From Streptomyces sp. NBC_01723 (GTDB lineage Bacteria; Actinomycetota; Actinomycetes; Streptomycetales; Streptomycetaceae): a stretch of 64,000 nt of DNA. The first letter of the stretch is position 1; each line of letters begins with the position of its first letter. The position numbers and the translations under genes were made by a program. Location: the NCBI RefSeq assembly GCF_036246005.1, contig NZ_CP109171.1, positions 5,258,001 through 5,322,000 on the forward strand, read 5' to 3'. The notes under the pieces are model-generated. The model saw only the letters and a list, made by a program, of their open reading frames with translations, did no database searches and was not told the DNA's origin. Shown one piece after another: positions 41,189 to 49,814 of the stretch.

Positions 41189-43774
41189 TCAGCTCTCGCC
41201 GGACTCCGCGGGCTGCGTGGCGGCCGCGGCCGCCTTACGGGTGCGGCGGGCCTTCGGCTTCGCCTCGTCCGGCGCCTCGACGGCCTGTGCCGGGATACCG
41301 GCGGTGGCCTCGGCCGGCTCCGCGGCCTGGGTGGCCTTGCGGGTGCGGCGGCGGGGCTTGGCCTCGGTGCCTTCGGCGGTGTCGGCTACGGCCTCGGCCT
41401 TGGCGGCGGTGGCCTTGCGGGTGCGTCGGGGCTTGGCCTCGACCGCTTCGTCGGTCGCCTCGACGGGCTCGGCGGTGGCGGCCTTGCGGGTGCGGCGGCG
41501 CGGCTTGGTCTCCGTGCCTTCGGCGGTGTCGGCTACGGCCTCGGCCTTGGCGGCGGTGGTCTTCCGGGTGCGTCGGGGCTTGGCCTCGACCGCCTCCGTC
41601 TCCGGCGCCGTCTGTGCCGGGATACCGGCGGTGGCCTCGGTGGCCTCGGCCGAATCCCCCGCGGCCTGGGTGGCCTTACGGGTGCGGCGGCGGGGCTTGG
41701 CCTCGGTGCCTTCGGCGGTGTCCGCGACGGCCTCCGCCTTGGCGGCGGCGGTCTTGCGGGTGCGGCGGGGCTTGGCCTCGGCGGTCTCCGGGGCCTGGGT
41801 GGCCTCGGTCGCCTCGACGGGCTCGGCGGTGGCGGCCTTGCGGGTGCGGCGGCGCGGCTTGGTCTCCGTGCCCTCGGCGGTGTCGGCGACGGCCTCCGCC
41901 TTGGTGGCGACCGCTTCCGCCTTGGCGGCGGGCTCCGCCTTCGGGGCGGCCGTCTTGCGCGTGCGGCGCGGCTTGGTCTCCACGGGTGCCTCGACGACCG
42001 GGGCCTCGACGACCGCCGTGGCGGTGGCCGCAGGCTCGGTCGCGGGCGTGGTCTCCAGCGGAGCGGCCGGCGCCTCGGCCGACTTGCGGGTACGGCGGCG
42101 ACGCGGCTTGGCCGGGGTCTCCACGACCTCCGCGGCCTGAGCCACGTCGGTGACCTCGGAGACCGCGACCGCGCTGTCCTCGGCGGCCTGCGCGACCGGG
42201 GCGTCGGCCGTGGCGGCCTGCACCGGACGGCGCGACGGCTCCCCGCCACGCGTACGACGGCGGCGGCGCAGCGTGCGGGGCGCACCTGCCTCGTCCGTGC
42301 CCGTGGCGCCGTCGGCACCGCCGGTCACGGCCTCGGCCGCGGCGCTCGCGGAGGTGTCCGCGTCCACCGGAGCCCCGCCGCGCATCCGGCGGCGGCGACG
42401 CGGCGTCTCACGGGAGGAACGCTCGCGCTCGGCGGAGCGGGACTCGTCCCGGCCGCCACGGCCACCGCGGGTACGGCCACCGCGGCCGCCCGGCTCGCCC
42501 AGGTCCTCCAGCACCTCGGCGTCGAGCCCGGCGCGGGTGCGCTCCGAGCGCGGCAGCACACCCTTGATGCCCTCGGGGATACCGAGGTCGGTGTACAGGT
42601 GCGGGGAGGTGGAGTACGTCTCCGGCGGGTCGTTGAAGCCCAGGTCCAGCGCCTTGTCGATCAGCTGCCAGCGGGGGATGTCGTCCCAGTCGACCAGCGT
42701 GATCGCCGTACCCTTGGCGCCCGCGCGGCCGGTGCGGCCGATGCGGTGCAGGTACGTCTTCTCCTCTTCCGGCGACTGGTAGTTGATGACGTGCGTCACG
42801 CCCTCGACGTCGATGCCGCGGGCGGCCACGTCGGTGCAGACGAGCACGTCCACCTTGCCGTTGCGGAAGGCGCGCAGGGCCTGCTCGCGGGCGCCCTGGC
42901 CGAGGTCGCCGTGGACCGCGCCGGAGGCGAAACCGCGCTGCTTGAGCTGGTCGGCCAGGTCGGCCGCCGTGCGCTTGGTGCGGCAGAAGACCATGGCCAG
43001 TCCCCGGCCGTCGGCCTGCAGTATGCGCGCCACCATCTCGGGCTTGTCCATGTTGTGCGCGCGGTAGATGAACTGCTTCGTGTTCGCGACCGTCGCGCCC
43101 GCGTCGTCCGGAGAGGTGGCGCTGATGTGCGTGGGCTGCGACATGTAGCGGCGGGCGAGTCCGATGACCGCACCCGGCATGGTCGCCGAGAACAGCATGG
43201 TCTGGCGCCGCGTCGGCAGCATGTTGATGATCTTCTCGACGTCGGGCAGGAAGCCCAGGTCGAGCATTTCGTCGGCCTCGTCGAGGACCAGGCACTTGAC
43301 GTGCGCCAGGCTGAGCTTCTTCTGGCCCGCGAGGTCCAGCAGGCGGCCCGGGGTGCCGACGATCACGTCGACGCCCTTCTTCAGGGCCTCGACCTGCGGC
43401 TCGTAGGCGCGGCCGCCGTAGATCGCGGTGACGCGCACGTTGCGGACCTTGCCGGCGGTCAGGAGGTCGTTGGTGACCTGCTGGCACAGCTCGCGCGTCG
43501 GGACGACGACGAGGGCCTGCGGGGCGTCGGTCAGGGCCTCGGGCGCGGCGCGGCCCGCCTCGATGTCCGCGGGGACGGTGACGCGCTCGAGGAGCGGAAG
43601 GCCGAAGCCCAGCGTCTTGCCGGTGCCGGTCTTGGCCTGGCCGATGACGTCCGTGCCCGACAGGGCCACGGGGAGCGTCATCTCCTGGATGGGGAAGGGG
43701 TTGATGATGCCGACGGCTTCGAGGGCTTCGGCGGTCTCGGGGAGGATCCCGAGGGATCGGAACGTCGTAGTCAG
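41189..43774 (-). CDS. DEAD-box RNA helicase (RhlE-like) with long Lys/Arg/Ala repeat tail; probable CTG start
   Basis: 861 residues from CTG 43774. The first ATG in frame (43681) would delete the Q-motif region (TTTFRSLGILPETAEALEAV, then GIINPFPIQE), and GAGG lies 7 nt before the CTG. Motifs: I AKTGTGKT, Ia PTRELCQQV, II DEAD, III SAT, V TDVAARGID, VI HRIGRTGRAG. From about residue 440 the tail consists of repeated (E)AKPRRRTRKA and AVADTAEGTE units, predicted disordered and RNA-binding. The gene corresponds to Rv3211 rhlE by position. It unwinds RNA, perhaps in cold or ribosome assembly. Confidence 0.92.
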   Translation of the reverse strand: MTTTFRSLGILPETAEALEAVGIINPFPIQEMTLPVALSGTDVIGQAKTGTGKTLGFGLPLLERVTVPADIEAGRAAPEALTDAPQALVVVPTRELCQQVTNDLLTAGKVRNVRVTAIYGGRAYEPQVEALKKGVDVIVGTPGRLLDLAGQKKLSLAHVKCLVLDEADEMLDLGFLPDVEKIINMLPTRRQTMLFSATMPGAVIGLARRYMSQPTHISATSPDDAGATVANTKQFIYRAHNMDKPEMVARILQADGRGLAMVFCRTKRTAADLADQLKQRGFASGAVHGDLGQGAREQALRAFRNGKVDVLVCTDVAARGIDVEGVTHVINYQSPEEEKTYLHRIGRTGRAGAKGTAITLVDWDDIPRWQLIDKALDLGFNDPPETYSTSPHLYTDLGIPEGIKGVLPRSERTRAGLDAEVLEDLGEPGGRGGRTRGGRGGRDESRSAERERSSRETPRRRRRMRGGAPVDADTSASAAAEAVTGGADGATGTDEAGAPRTLRRRRRTRGGEPSRRPVQAATADAPVAQAAEDSAVAVSEVTDVAQAAEVVETPAKPRRRRTRKSAEAPAAPLETTPATEPAATATAVVEAPVVEAPVETKPRRTRKTAAPKAEPAAKAEAVATKAEAVADTAEGTETKPRRRTRKAATAEPVEATEATQAPETAEAKPRRTRKTAAAKAEAVADTAEGTEAKPRRRTRKATQAAGDSAEATEATAGIPAQTAPETEAVEAKPRRTRKTTAAKAEAVADTAEGTETKPRRRTRKAATAEPVEATDEAVEAKPRRTRKATAAKAEAVADTAEGTEAKPRRRTRKATQAAEPAEATAGIPAQAVEAPDEAKPKARRTRKAAAAATQPAESGES
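41200..42440 (-). repeat. Degenerate tandem repeats encoding the helicase tail
   Basis: At least eight copies of a PRR(R)TRK block alternate with AEAVADTAEGTE or VEATEA-type spacers, giving near-identical DNA segments 100-280 bp apart (for example around 41350, 41500, 41690 and 41870). Such repeats invite length variation by recombination. Confidence 0.8.
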
Positions 43775-44174
43775 GGTGCTGCCTCTTCTGTGTACGTGGT
43801 GCGAGGCGAGCGCGCGGGTCTTGACGGATCGTGTCGGGGACGTCGGCTGCCCGTACGGGTGAGCCGTAGGACACGGGACCTCTGTCGACGCTCCAGCGCT
43901 CGTACCACTGAGGGTCCCCCTCCGGATTCCGTACGCACTGTGGCGTACGGCAGGGAGGGCTGTCGGGTCGGAGCCGATCGGGCCACCGACCGGGCATCCT
44001 CATGCGTGCGGCCCGACGACGATGTCACGTACCCGTACGTCACATACTCGGCAGGCGCATTACCACCATACCCCGGATTCGCGCACATGCGATGGCCGAA
44101 TTGGTCACGTAGTCGTCGTCACACTGACTGACCAGGGCCTTACCGTCGTCGGAGAGCGGGCTATTGTGCGCTGC
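43775..44174. other. 400-bp divergent intergenic region with dyads
   Basis: No ORF convincing. Contains CCGTACGC-ACTGTG-GCGTACGG at 43929-43950 and a further near-palindrome around 44028-44043 (CACGTACCCGTACGTC). The first would be in a long leader of the helicase mRNA if its promoter lies beyond it; the second may be an operator. Confidence 0.5.
44162..44167 (+). promoter_or_regulatory. -10 box TATTGT, leaderless promoter
   Basis: TATTGT ends 7 nt before ATG 44175, with no ribosome site between. TTACCG 16 nt upstream could be the -35. Confidence 0.45.
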
Positions 44175-44948
44175 ATGACGAGCTCTGACAAGCCTGGCAC
44201 CGCCGCAGACGCCCCCGCCGAAACCACCGGAGCAGCCGAAGCCACCGGCCCCACCGGAGTGGCCGCCCGGGACTGGGCGTCGGCCGCGGCCGACCCGCAG
44301 TACCGCGCCGCCGTCGTGGACCTGCTCGGCGCGCTCGCGTACGGCGAGCTGGCGGCGTTCGAGCGGCTGGCGGAGGACGCCAAGCTGGCGCCCACGCTGG
44401 CGGACAAGGCGGAGCTGGCGAAGATGGCGTCGGCGGAGTTCCACCACTTCGAGCGGCTGCGCGGCCGGCTCGCGGAGATCGGCGAGGAGCCGACCGCGGC
44501 GATGGAGCCGTTCGTGGCCGCCTACGACGGCTTCCACAAGCAGACGGACCCGTCGGACTGGCTGGAGGGACTCGTCAAGGCCTACGTCGGCGACTCCATC
44601 GCCAGTGACTTCTACCGCGAGGTCGCGGCCCGCCTCGACGCGGACACACGTGAGCTGGTGCTGGCCGTGCTCGACGACACCGGGCACGCCGGTTTCGCCG
44701 TGGAGAAGGTCCGTGCGGCGATCGACGCCGACCCGCGCGTGGGCGGGCGGCTCGCGCTGTGGGCGCGGCGGCTGATGGGCGAGGCCCTCTCGCAGTCCCA
44801 GCGGGTGGTGGCCGACCGGGACGCGCTGTCGACCATGCTCGTGGGCGGTGTCGCGGACGGCTTCGACCTGGCCGAGGTCGGCCGGATGTTCTCCCGGATC
44901 ACCGAGGCGCACACCAAGCGGATGGCGGCGCTGGGCCTGGCGGCCTGA
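44175..44948 (+). CDS. Ferritin-like fold protein, MiaE-like (PF13794 type)
   Basis: 257 residues, ATG 44175. After an Ala/Thr-rich N-terminus, a four-helix ferritin-like domain: LGALAYGELAAFERLAEDA, then MASAEFHHFERLRGRL with Glu and E-x2-H ligands, and DTGHAGFAVEKVR with a later His. It resembles MiaE_2 tRNA-hydroxylase-like proteins and Rv3210c, which has the same position beside a DEAD helicase. A di-iron centre is likely but the substrate is unknown. Confidence 0.86.
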   Translation: MTSSDKPGTAADAPAETTGAAEATGPTGVAARDWASAAADPQYRAAVVDLLGALAYGELAAFERLAEDAKLAPTLADKAELAKMASAEFHHFERLRGRLAEIGEEPTAAMEPFVAAYDGFHKQTDPSDWLEGLVKAYVGDSIASDFYREVAARLDADTRELVLAVLDDTGHAGFAVEKVRAAIDADPRVGGRLALWARRLMGEALSQSQRVVADRDALSTMLVGGVADGFDLAEVGRMFSRITEAHTKRMAALGLAA

Positions 44949-44988
44949 CCGCTGTCGGCTCGGGCCCGCCCCGGACCTCGGCGGCCGG

Positions 44989-45258
44989 TCAGGCGGTCGC
45001 CGAGCTGCGGCGGAGTCTTCCCGCGGGGCGCAGCAGCAGCGACAGCGAGGCCGCGGAGAGCGCGACCGAGCCCAGGAGCACCAGCAGCAGGCCGCCGGCG
45101 CCCAGCGCGGTGTGCGTGACGAACGCCCCGAAGAGCGCTCCGGCGATGCCCGTCGGCAGGACCAGGACCCGGGCGGGGAGGCGGTGCGGCAGGCGATGGA
45201 CGGCCGCCCATGCCAGGGCGAATCCGAGGATCGCGGCGCTGAGCGCTTCCAAGAGCAT
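44989..45258 (-). CDS. Small integral membrane protein, 89 aa
   Basis: ATG 45258 after GGGAGGGACCCCGAC. Three hydrophobic helices (EALSAAILGFALAWAAVHRL; PARVLVLPTGIAGALFGAFV; GGLLLVLLGSVALSAASLSL), Arg-rich C-terminus. No known motif. Convergent with the ferritin-like gene, 40 nt apart. Confidence 0.78.
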   Translation of the reverse strand: MLLEALSAAILGFALAWAAVHRLPHRLPARVLVLPTGIAGALFGAFVTHTALGAGGLLLVLLGSVALSAASLSLLLRPAGRLRRSSATA

Positions 45259-45397
45259 GTCGGGGTCCCTCCCACATGGCCGGCCTGCCCGAACGGTCAC
45301 AGCCGTCTTACCCCTGACCTGCGGAATACAACCCTCCCCCTGTGGGTGAACTGTGCTCCACCCGTGCACGGGACGACTCCGTCGACTCCGCGGAAAC

Positions 45398-45438
45398 GGG
45401 AGGGGCCCGGCGGTGACACGCACCGCCGGGCCCCTCCC
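45398..45438 (-). terminator. Perfect 18-bp terminator hairpin after the DUF3107 gene
   Basis: GGGAGGGGCCCGGCGGTG (45398-45415), loop ACACG, and its exact complement at 45421-45438. It is 29 nt beyond the DUF3107 stop on the minus strand. The palindrome CCCGTGCACGGG (45361-45372) follows, in the promoter area of the next minus-strand gene. Confidence 0.88.
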
Positions 45439-45467
45439 GCGACTTCGTCCGTCGTCCCGCTTTCGGG

Positions 45468-45695
45468 CTACAGCGCGCCGAAGCCCACCTTGCGCGGGGA
45501 CGGCTCGCCGATCTCGACGTAGGCGAGCCGGTCGGCCGGCACCAGGACCTTACGGCCGTGTTCGTCCACGAGGCTCAGCAGCTGCGACTTGCCGGCCAGT
45601 GCCTCGGCCACCACACTCTCGACTTCCTCGGCACTCTGACCGCTCTCCAGAACGATCTCGCGGGGCGCGTGCTGCACGCCGATCTTGACCTCCAC
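45468..45695 (-). CDS. DUF3107 protein, 75 aa
   Basis: GTG 45695 after GGAGGGACATAGCC. The sequence (VEVKIGVQHAPREIVLESGQ, then KVLVPADRLAYVEIGEPSPR and KVGFG) is the DUF3107 family, conserved in all actinobacteria (Rv3208A/TB9.4 in M. tuberculosis). Small soluble alpha/beta protein of unknown function, next to a TetR gene in both genera. Confidence 0.94.
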   Translation of the reverse strand: MEVKIGVQHAPREIVLESGQSAEEVESVVAEALAGKSQLLSLVDEHGRKVLVPADRLAYVEIGEPSPRKVGFGAL

Positions 45696-45851
45696 GGCTA
45701 TGTCCCTCCGACGGTCAGTGAAGTGCGCGATCTTCCGCGCCGTACCCAGCACACATTAGCCCGGTGAGGGGACGTACACGGTGCGTCGGAGAACGCCAGG
45801 AGCGAACAGCGGGCGGGAACAGACCCGCCGCGCGCCCCCGTACCGCGACCG

Positions 45852-46505
45852 TCAGTGCTGCTCGGTGCCGTGCAGCGGGAAGCCGGCGATGCCACGCCAG
45901 GCCAGCGAGGTCAGCAACTGCACCGCCTGGTCGCGCGGCACGCTGCGGTCGCTGTGCAGCCAGGAGCGGGCCACCACCTGGGCGAGGCCGCCGAGACCGG
46001 AGGCCAGCAGCATCGACTCGGCGCGCGAGAGGCCGGTGTCCTCGGCGATGACGTCGCAGATCGCCTCGGCGCACTCGTTCGTGACCTTGTCGACGCGCTC
46101 GCGCACGGCGGGCTCGTTGGTCAGGTCCGACTCGAAGACCAGGCGGAAGGCGCCGCCGTCGTCCTCGACGTACGCGAAGTACGCGTCCATCGTCGCCCGG
46201 ACGCGCTGCTTGTTGTCGGTCGTCGAGGCGAGCGCGCTCCGCACGGACTGGATCAGCGCCTCGCAGTGCTGGTCCAGCAGGGCGAGGTAGAGGTCGAGCT
46301 TGCCCGGGAAGTGCTGGTAGAGCACGGGCTTGCTGACGCCGGCCCGCTCGGCGATGTCGTCCATCGCGGCCGCGTGGTAGCCCTGCGCCACGAACACTTC
46401 CTGTGCGGCGCCCAGCAGCTGGTTGCGTCGGGCTCGGCGGGGAAGGCGTGTGCCCCGCGGGCGTACCGCCTCTGTCTGCTCGATGGCTGTCACGCCGCCT
46501 CCCAT
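45852..46505 (-). CDS. TetR family transcriptional regulator
   Basis: 217 residues from ATG 46505, GAGG upstream; a GTG at 46493 with GGAGG is equally possible. Helix-turn-helix: RNQLLGAAQEVFVAQGYHAA, then DIAERAGVSKPVLYQHFPGK and LDLYLALLD. The ligand domain follows (AYFAYVEDDGGAFRLVFESD). Position and sequence match Rv3208. A target could be the DUF3107 gene, 156 nt downstream on the same strand, or itself. Confidence 0.92.
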   Translation of the reverse strand: MGGGVTAIEQTEAVRPRGTRLPRRARRNQLLGAAQEVFVAQGYHAAAMDDIAERAGVSKPVLYQHFPGKLDLYLALLDQHCEALIQSVRSALASTTDNKQRVRATMDAYFAYVEDDGGAFRLVFESDLTNEPAVRERVDKVTNECAEAICDVIAEDTGLSRAESMLLASGLGGLAQVVARSWLHSDRSVPRDQAVQLLTSLAWRGIAGFPLHGTEQH

Positions 46506-46671
46506 AGTCGTCCTCGTGCGGTGTGCGCCGCGTCGTCATCGTACTTTTCGGTAACCGTGGTGTGTGTGCTGCGAGCGCAGAATTTCACGGACCGGACGGT
46601 GCCGAAAGCCGCACAACAGGTTTCAAAAGGTGCCAGGCCGGGCAGGGATGCGCCTTCTTTCGGTTCGGCAC

Positions 46672-46893
46672 TCAGCGGTAGTCGTCCTCGTCGCTGGAGA
46701 CGACGCGGGCCTGCTCGGCCAGGTCGGCCTCGTTGGCGCGGTCGGTGTCGGCGCCGGTGAGCGGTTCGTCGTGCTCCGGCGCGAGATCCGCCTGCTGCTC
46801 GGCCGCGTCGGCGTCGGGTGCCTCGACATCGATTTCCTCGGGGCTCGGTGTCTCGGCGTCGAAGGTCTCGGGATCGGTCGGGTCGACGGTCAT
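46672..46893 (-). CDS. Small acidic protein, 73 aa
   Basis: ATG 46893 after AAGGGAG. About one third Asp and Glu (TPSPEEIDVEAPDADAAEQQ); predicted fully disordered. It ends SSDEDDYR. Well-formed ribosome site and family-like occurrence in streptomycetes support it as real. Function unknown. Confidence 0.72.
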   Translation of the reverse strand: MTVDPTDPETFDAETPSPEEIDVEAPDADAAEQQADLAPEHDEPLTGADTDRANEADLAEQARVVSSDEDDYR

Positions 46894-47093
46894 GATGGGC
46901 TCCCTTCGTACGAACGTCCCCGCGGATGCGGGGGCAACATGCGGGTGCCCACTCCACGAGCCTAGGAGACACCCGATCCGGACGCCATGCGTCGCGCACG
47001 TCCGGTCCGGGCCGCCCGTCCCGCCCGCCGGCCCGGCACCGGCTCACCCTCGCCTGTGACTGCCGACACACGAGTAGCGGCGTGATCGTCTCG

Positions 47094-47099
47094 TAACAT
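47094..47099 (+). promoter_or_regulatory. -10 box TAACAT, leaderless promoter
   Basis: TAACAT ends 6 nt before ATG 47106 and no ribosome site precedes the start. Confidence 0.45.
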
Positions 47100-47105
47100 T
47101 GCCGC

Positions 47106-48140
47106 ATGCCTTCGACCGAGCCGTACTCCGAGCCGCCCACCGCGCCGCCCGCGAACGTGCTGCCGAAGGTCGGATCCGTCAAGGTCGCCGACGGCGAGCG
47201 GCTCCGGTCGGTCCACCTGCCCGGCATGACCCTGACGGTGCGCTCCAGGCGACCGCTCCGCGACGGCCTGCCGCCCGCCCTGTACGTCCATGGCCTCGGC
47301 GGCTCCTCCCAGAACTGGTCGGCGCTGATGCCGCTGCTGGACGGGATCGTCGAGAGCGAGGCGCTCGACCTGCCCGGCTTCGGCGACTCCCCGCCGCCGG
47401 ACGACGGCGACTACTCGATCACCGGCCACGCCCGCGCGGTCGTCCGGCACCTCGACGCGTCCGGGCGCGGCCCGGTGCACCTCTTCGGCAACTCCCTCGG
47501 CGGCGCCGTCGCCACGCGGGTCGCCGCGGCCCGGCCCGACCTGGTGCGCACCCTGACCTTGATCTCGCCCGCGCTGCCCGAGATCCGCGTGCAGCGCAGC
47601 GCCGTGCCCACGGGGCTGCTGGCCCTGCCGGGGGTGGTGACGCTCTTCTCGCGCCTCACCCGGGAGTGGACCCCGGAACAGCGGGTCCGCGGGGTGACGG
47701 CGCTCTGCTACGGGGATCCGGGGCAGGTCTCGCCGGAGGGCTTCCGCAACGCCGTCGAGGAGATGGAGCGGCGGTTGGGGCTGCCGTACTTCTGGGACGC
47801 GATGGCGCGTTCCGCCCGCGGGATCGTGAACGCGTACACGGTGGGCGGCCAGTACGGTCTGTGGCGACAGGCCGAACGGGTTCTCGCACCGACCCTGCTG
47901 GTCTACGGTGGACGCGACCAACTCGTCGGCTACCGCATGGCCCGGCGGGCCGTCCGCGCCTTCCGTGACTCCCGGCTGCTGACCCTGCCGGACGCGGGTC
48001 ACGTGGCGATGATGGAATACCCGGAGACCGTGGCCACGGCCTTCCGCGAGCTCCTCGCGGACACCGAGCGGCCGACGGTCGGCGAACGGACCGACGGGAT
48101 CGTCGACGACGAACCCGCCAACCAGAGCACAGGAGGCTGA
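47106..48140 (+). CDS. Alpha/beta hydrolase
   Basis: 344 residues, ATG 47106. ALYVHGLGGSSQNW (oxyanion), Ser in LFGNSLGGAVATRV, Asp in VYGGRDQLVG and His in PDAGHVAMMEYP. No signal peptide. Typical of esterase or epoxide-hydrolase-like cytosolic enzymes. It is 8 nt before the DUF3152 gene, with AGGAGG inside its own last codons, so the two are translationally linked. Confidence 0.9.
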   Translation: MPSTEPYSEPPTAPPANVLPKVGSVKVADGERLRSVHLPGMTLTVRSRRPLRDGLPPALYVHGLGGSSQNWSALMPLLDGIVESEALDLPGFGDSPPPDDGDYSITGHARAVVRHLDASGRGPVHLFGNSLGGAVATRVAAARPDLVRTLTLISPALPEIRVQRSAVPTGLLALPGVVTLFSRLTREWTPEQRVRGVTALCYGDPGQVSPEGFRNAVEEMERRLGLPYFWDAMARSARGIVNAYTVGGQYGLWRQAERVLAPTLLVYGGRDQLVGYRMARRAVRAFRDSRLLTLPDAGHVAMMEYPETVATAFRELLADTERPTVGERTDGIVDDEPANQSTGG

Positions 48141-48148
48141 GGCGCGAC

Positions 48149-49603
48149 GTGGGACGCCACAGCCGCCGTGGACCCGCCCCGAAGGCCGACGCCGCGGACA
48201 CCGCCAAGGCACGGGGTGGGCCCCTCGGCCCCCAGAGCGGGCCCCAGGGACGCCCGGCTCCGGGGCGAGGCATTGATCCACGGTTCCCGGACGGTACGCC
48301 CGCGCACGGTTCCCCGACGCTTCCGGGCGGCGGCGGACCGGCGCGAGGTTTCCCGGGGACGCAGGGCGCCCCGGGGGGTACGCCCGCGTACGGGGGACCG
48401 CGGTTCCCCGACGGCACTCCGGCTCAGGGTGTGCCGCGGGTTCGGGGCGGTCACCCCGAGCAGCGTGAAGCGGGCGGCGGCTGGGGCGAGTTGAACGGCC
48501 GGGCGGCGGCTCCCGACCGGTTCACCCGGCCGGGTCCGTCCCTCCCGCGGCAGCGGCAGGCGCCTCAGGGCGGGCCGCGCCAGGACTACCTGGACGCCTT
48601 CACCGAGGACGACGACGTCTTCGCCGCCCGTCCTCCGCGCCGTACGCCCGCCCCCGCGCCGTCCGCCGACCCGTATGCCTCCGTCACCGACTGGAGCGCG
48701 GACGGCGGCGGCCGCCTCGGCGCGGACGCGGGGCCGGGCGCGGACGGCGGCGACGACGACGCCCCGCCCACGGGCGAGCCCGCGCCGGCCAAGGGCGGCA
48801 AGGGCAGGACCTTCACCGGCATCGCGGCGGCCGCCGTCACCACCGTGCTCGCGGTGGTCGTGGCGGGCCAGGTCGCCGACGGGGCGGACGGAGACGGCGG
48901 TACGCGGTCGCAGTCGGCCGCCGGCCAGGCCCGCGACGCCCACGCCCCCGCGTCCCGCGACGACGAGCGGCCGACACCCTCCGCGCCCGAGGCCGCCGCA
49001 CCCCTGACGTACGGGCAGAAGCTCGGCAAGAGGTACCCGCTCAGCCCCGAGCTCAAGGCGTCGGGGAAGTTCGACGCGATCCCCGGCATCGCCAAGGCGC
49101 CCGGCGAGGGGCAGAAGTACACCTACCGTGTGGACGTCGAACGGGGGCTCGGCCTCGACGGAGACCTCTTCGCGGAGGCCGTGCAGAAGACCCTCAACGA
49201 CGAGCGGAGCTGGGCCCACGGCGGTGCCCGCACCTTCGAGCGCATCCACTCGGGGCAGCCCGACTTCGTGATCACGCTGGCCAGCCCCGGCACCACCGCC
49301 GACTGGTGCGCCAAGTCCGGCCTGGACACGACCGAGGACAACGTCTCCTGCGACTCCGCCGCCACCGAACGCGTGATGATCAACGCCTACCGGTGGGCGC
49401 AGGGCGCGGAGCCCTACGGTGACGCGATGCTCGCGTACCGCCAGATGCTGATCAACCACGAGGTCGGCCACCGCCTCGGCTTCAACCACGTCACCTGCGA
49501 CAAGGACGGCGAACTCGCCCCGGTCATGCAGCAGCAGACCAAGTTCGTCGACCACGACGGGATCGACTGCCGCCCCAACGCCTGGGCCTTCCCGAAGGGC
49601 TGA
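48149..49603 (+). CDS. DUF3152 membrane-anchored putative zinc metalloprotease
   Basis: 484 residues, GTG 48149. Residues 1-225 are Pro/Gly-rich and disordered with repeated RFPDGTPAxG units. One membrane helix (FTGIAAAAVTTVLAVVVAGQ, about 230-250). The outer DUF3152 domain (YTYRVDVERGLGLDGDLFAE) holds HEVGHRLGFNH at 437-447, a full metzincin zinc motif (HExxHxxGxxH), followed by a PVMQQQT segment that can act as the Met-turn. Rv3207c is the mycobacterial relative. Extracellular peptidase activity inferred. Confidence 0.9.
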   Translation: MGRHSRRGPAPKADAADTAKARGGPLGPQSGPQGRPAPGRGIDPRFPDGTPAHGSPTLPGGGGPARGFPGTQGAPGGTPAYGGPRFPDGTPAQGVPRVRGGHPEQREAGGGWGELNGRAAAPDRFTRPGPSLPRQRQAPQGGPRQDYLDAFTEDDDVFAARPPRRTPAPAPSADPYASVTDWSADGGGRLGADAGPGADGGDDDAPPTGEPAPAKGGKGRTFTGIAAAAVTTVLAVVVAGQVADGADGDGGTRSQSAAGQARDAHAPASRDDERPTPSAPEAAAPLTYGQKLGKRYPLSPELKASGKFDAIPGIAKAPGEGQKYTYRVDVERGLGLDGDLFAEAVQKTLNDERSWAHGGARTFERIHSGQPDFVITLASPGTTADWCAKSGLDTTEDNVSCDSAATERVMINAYRWAQGAEPYGDAMLAYRQMLINHEVGHRLGFNHVTCDKDGELAPVMQQQTKFVDHDGIDCRPNAWAFPKG

Positions 49604-49814
49604 CCGGGCCTGGCCGTAGTGTCACGCGTGGTGACCTCTTGATCTCTTAGCGCGACGGAACGCGCCCCGCACGGGAAAGTTACGACCGTTCACCCCTTTT
49701 GGTGGTGCGACGGACAACCGTCCATCGCGCCACCGCGTTGTCCGCATACGTTCGTCCCGCTGCGAGCCGCCGGGCCAACGGCGGCTCCCCAGACGGGAGA
49801 TCGGGGGTGCGCGC

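Noticed and set aside
39818..44131. 1437-codon open frame on the plus strand, opposite the helicase and hydrolase
   Set aside because: Gly/Arg/Leu-rich and repetitive, antisense to a clear DEAD-box gene; an artefact of high GC and the repeats.
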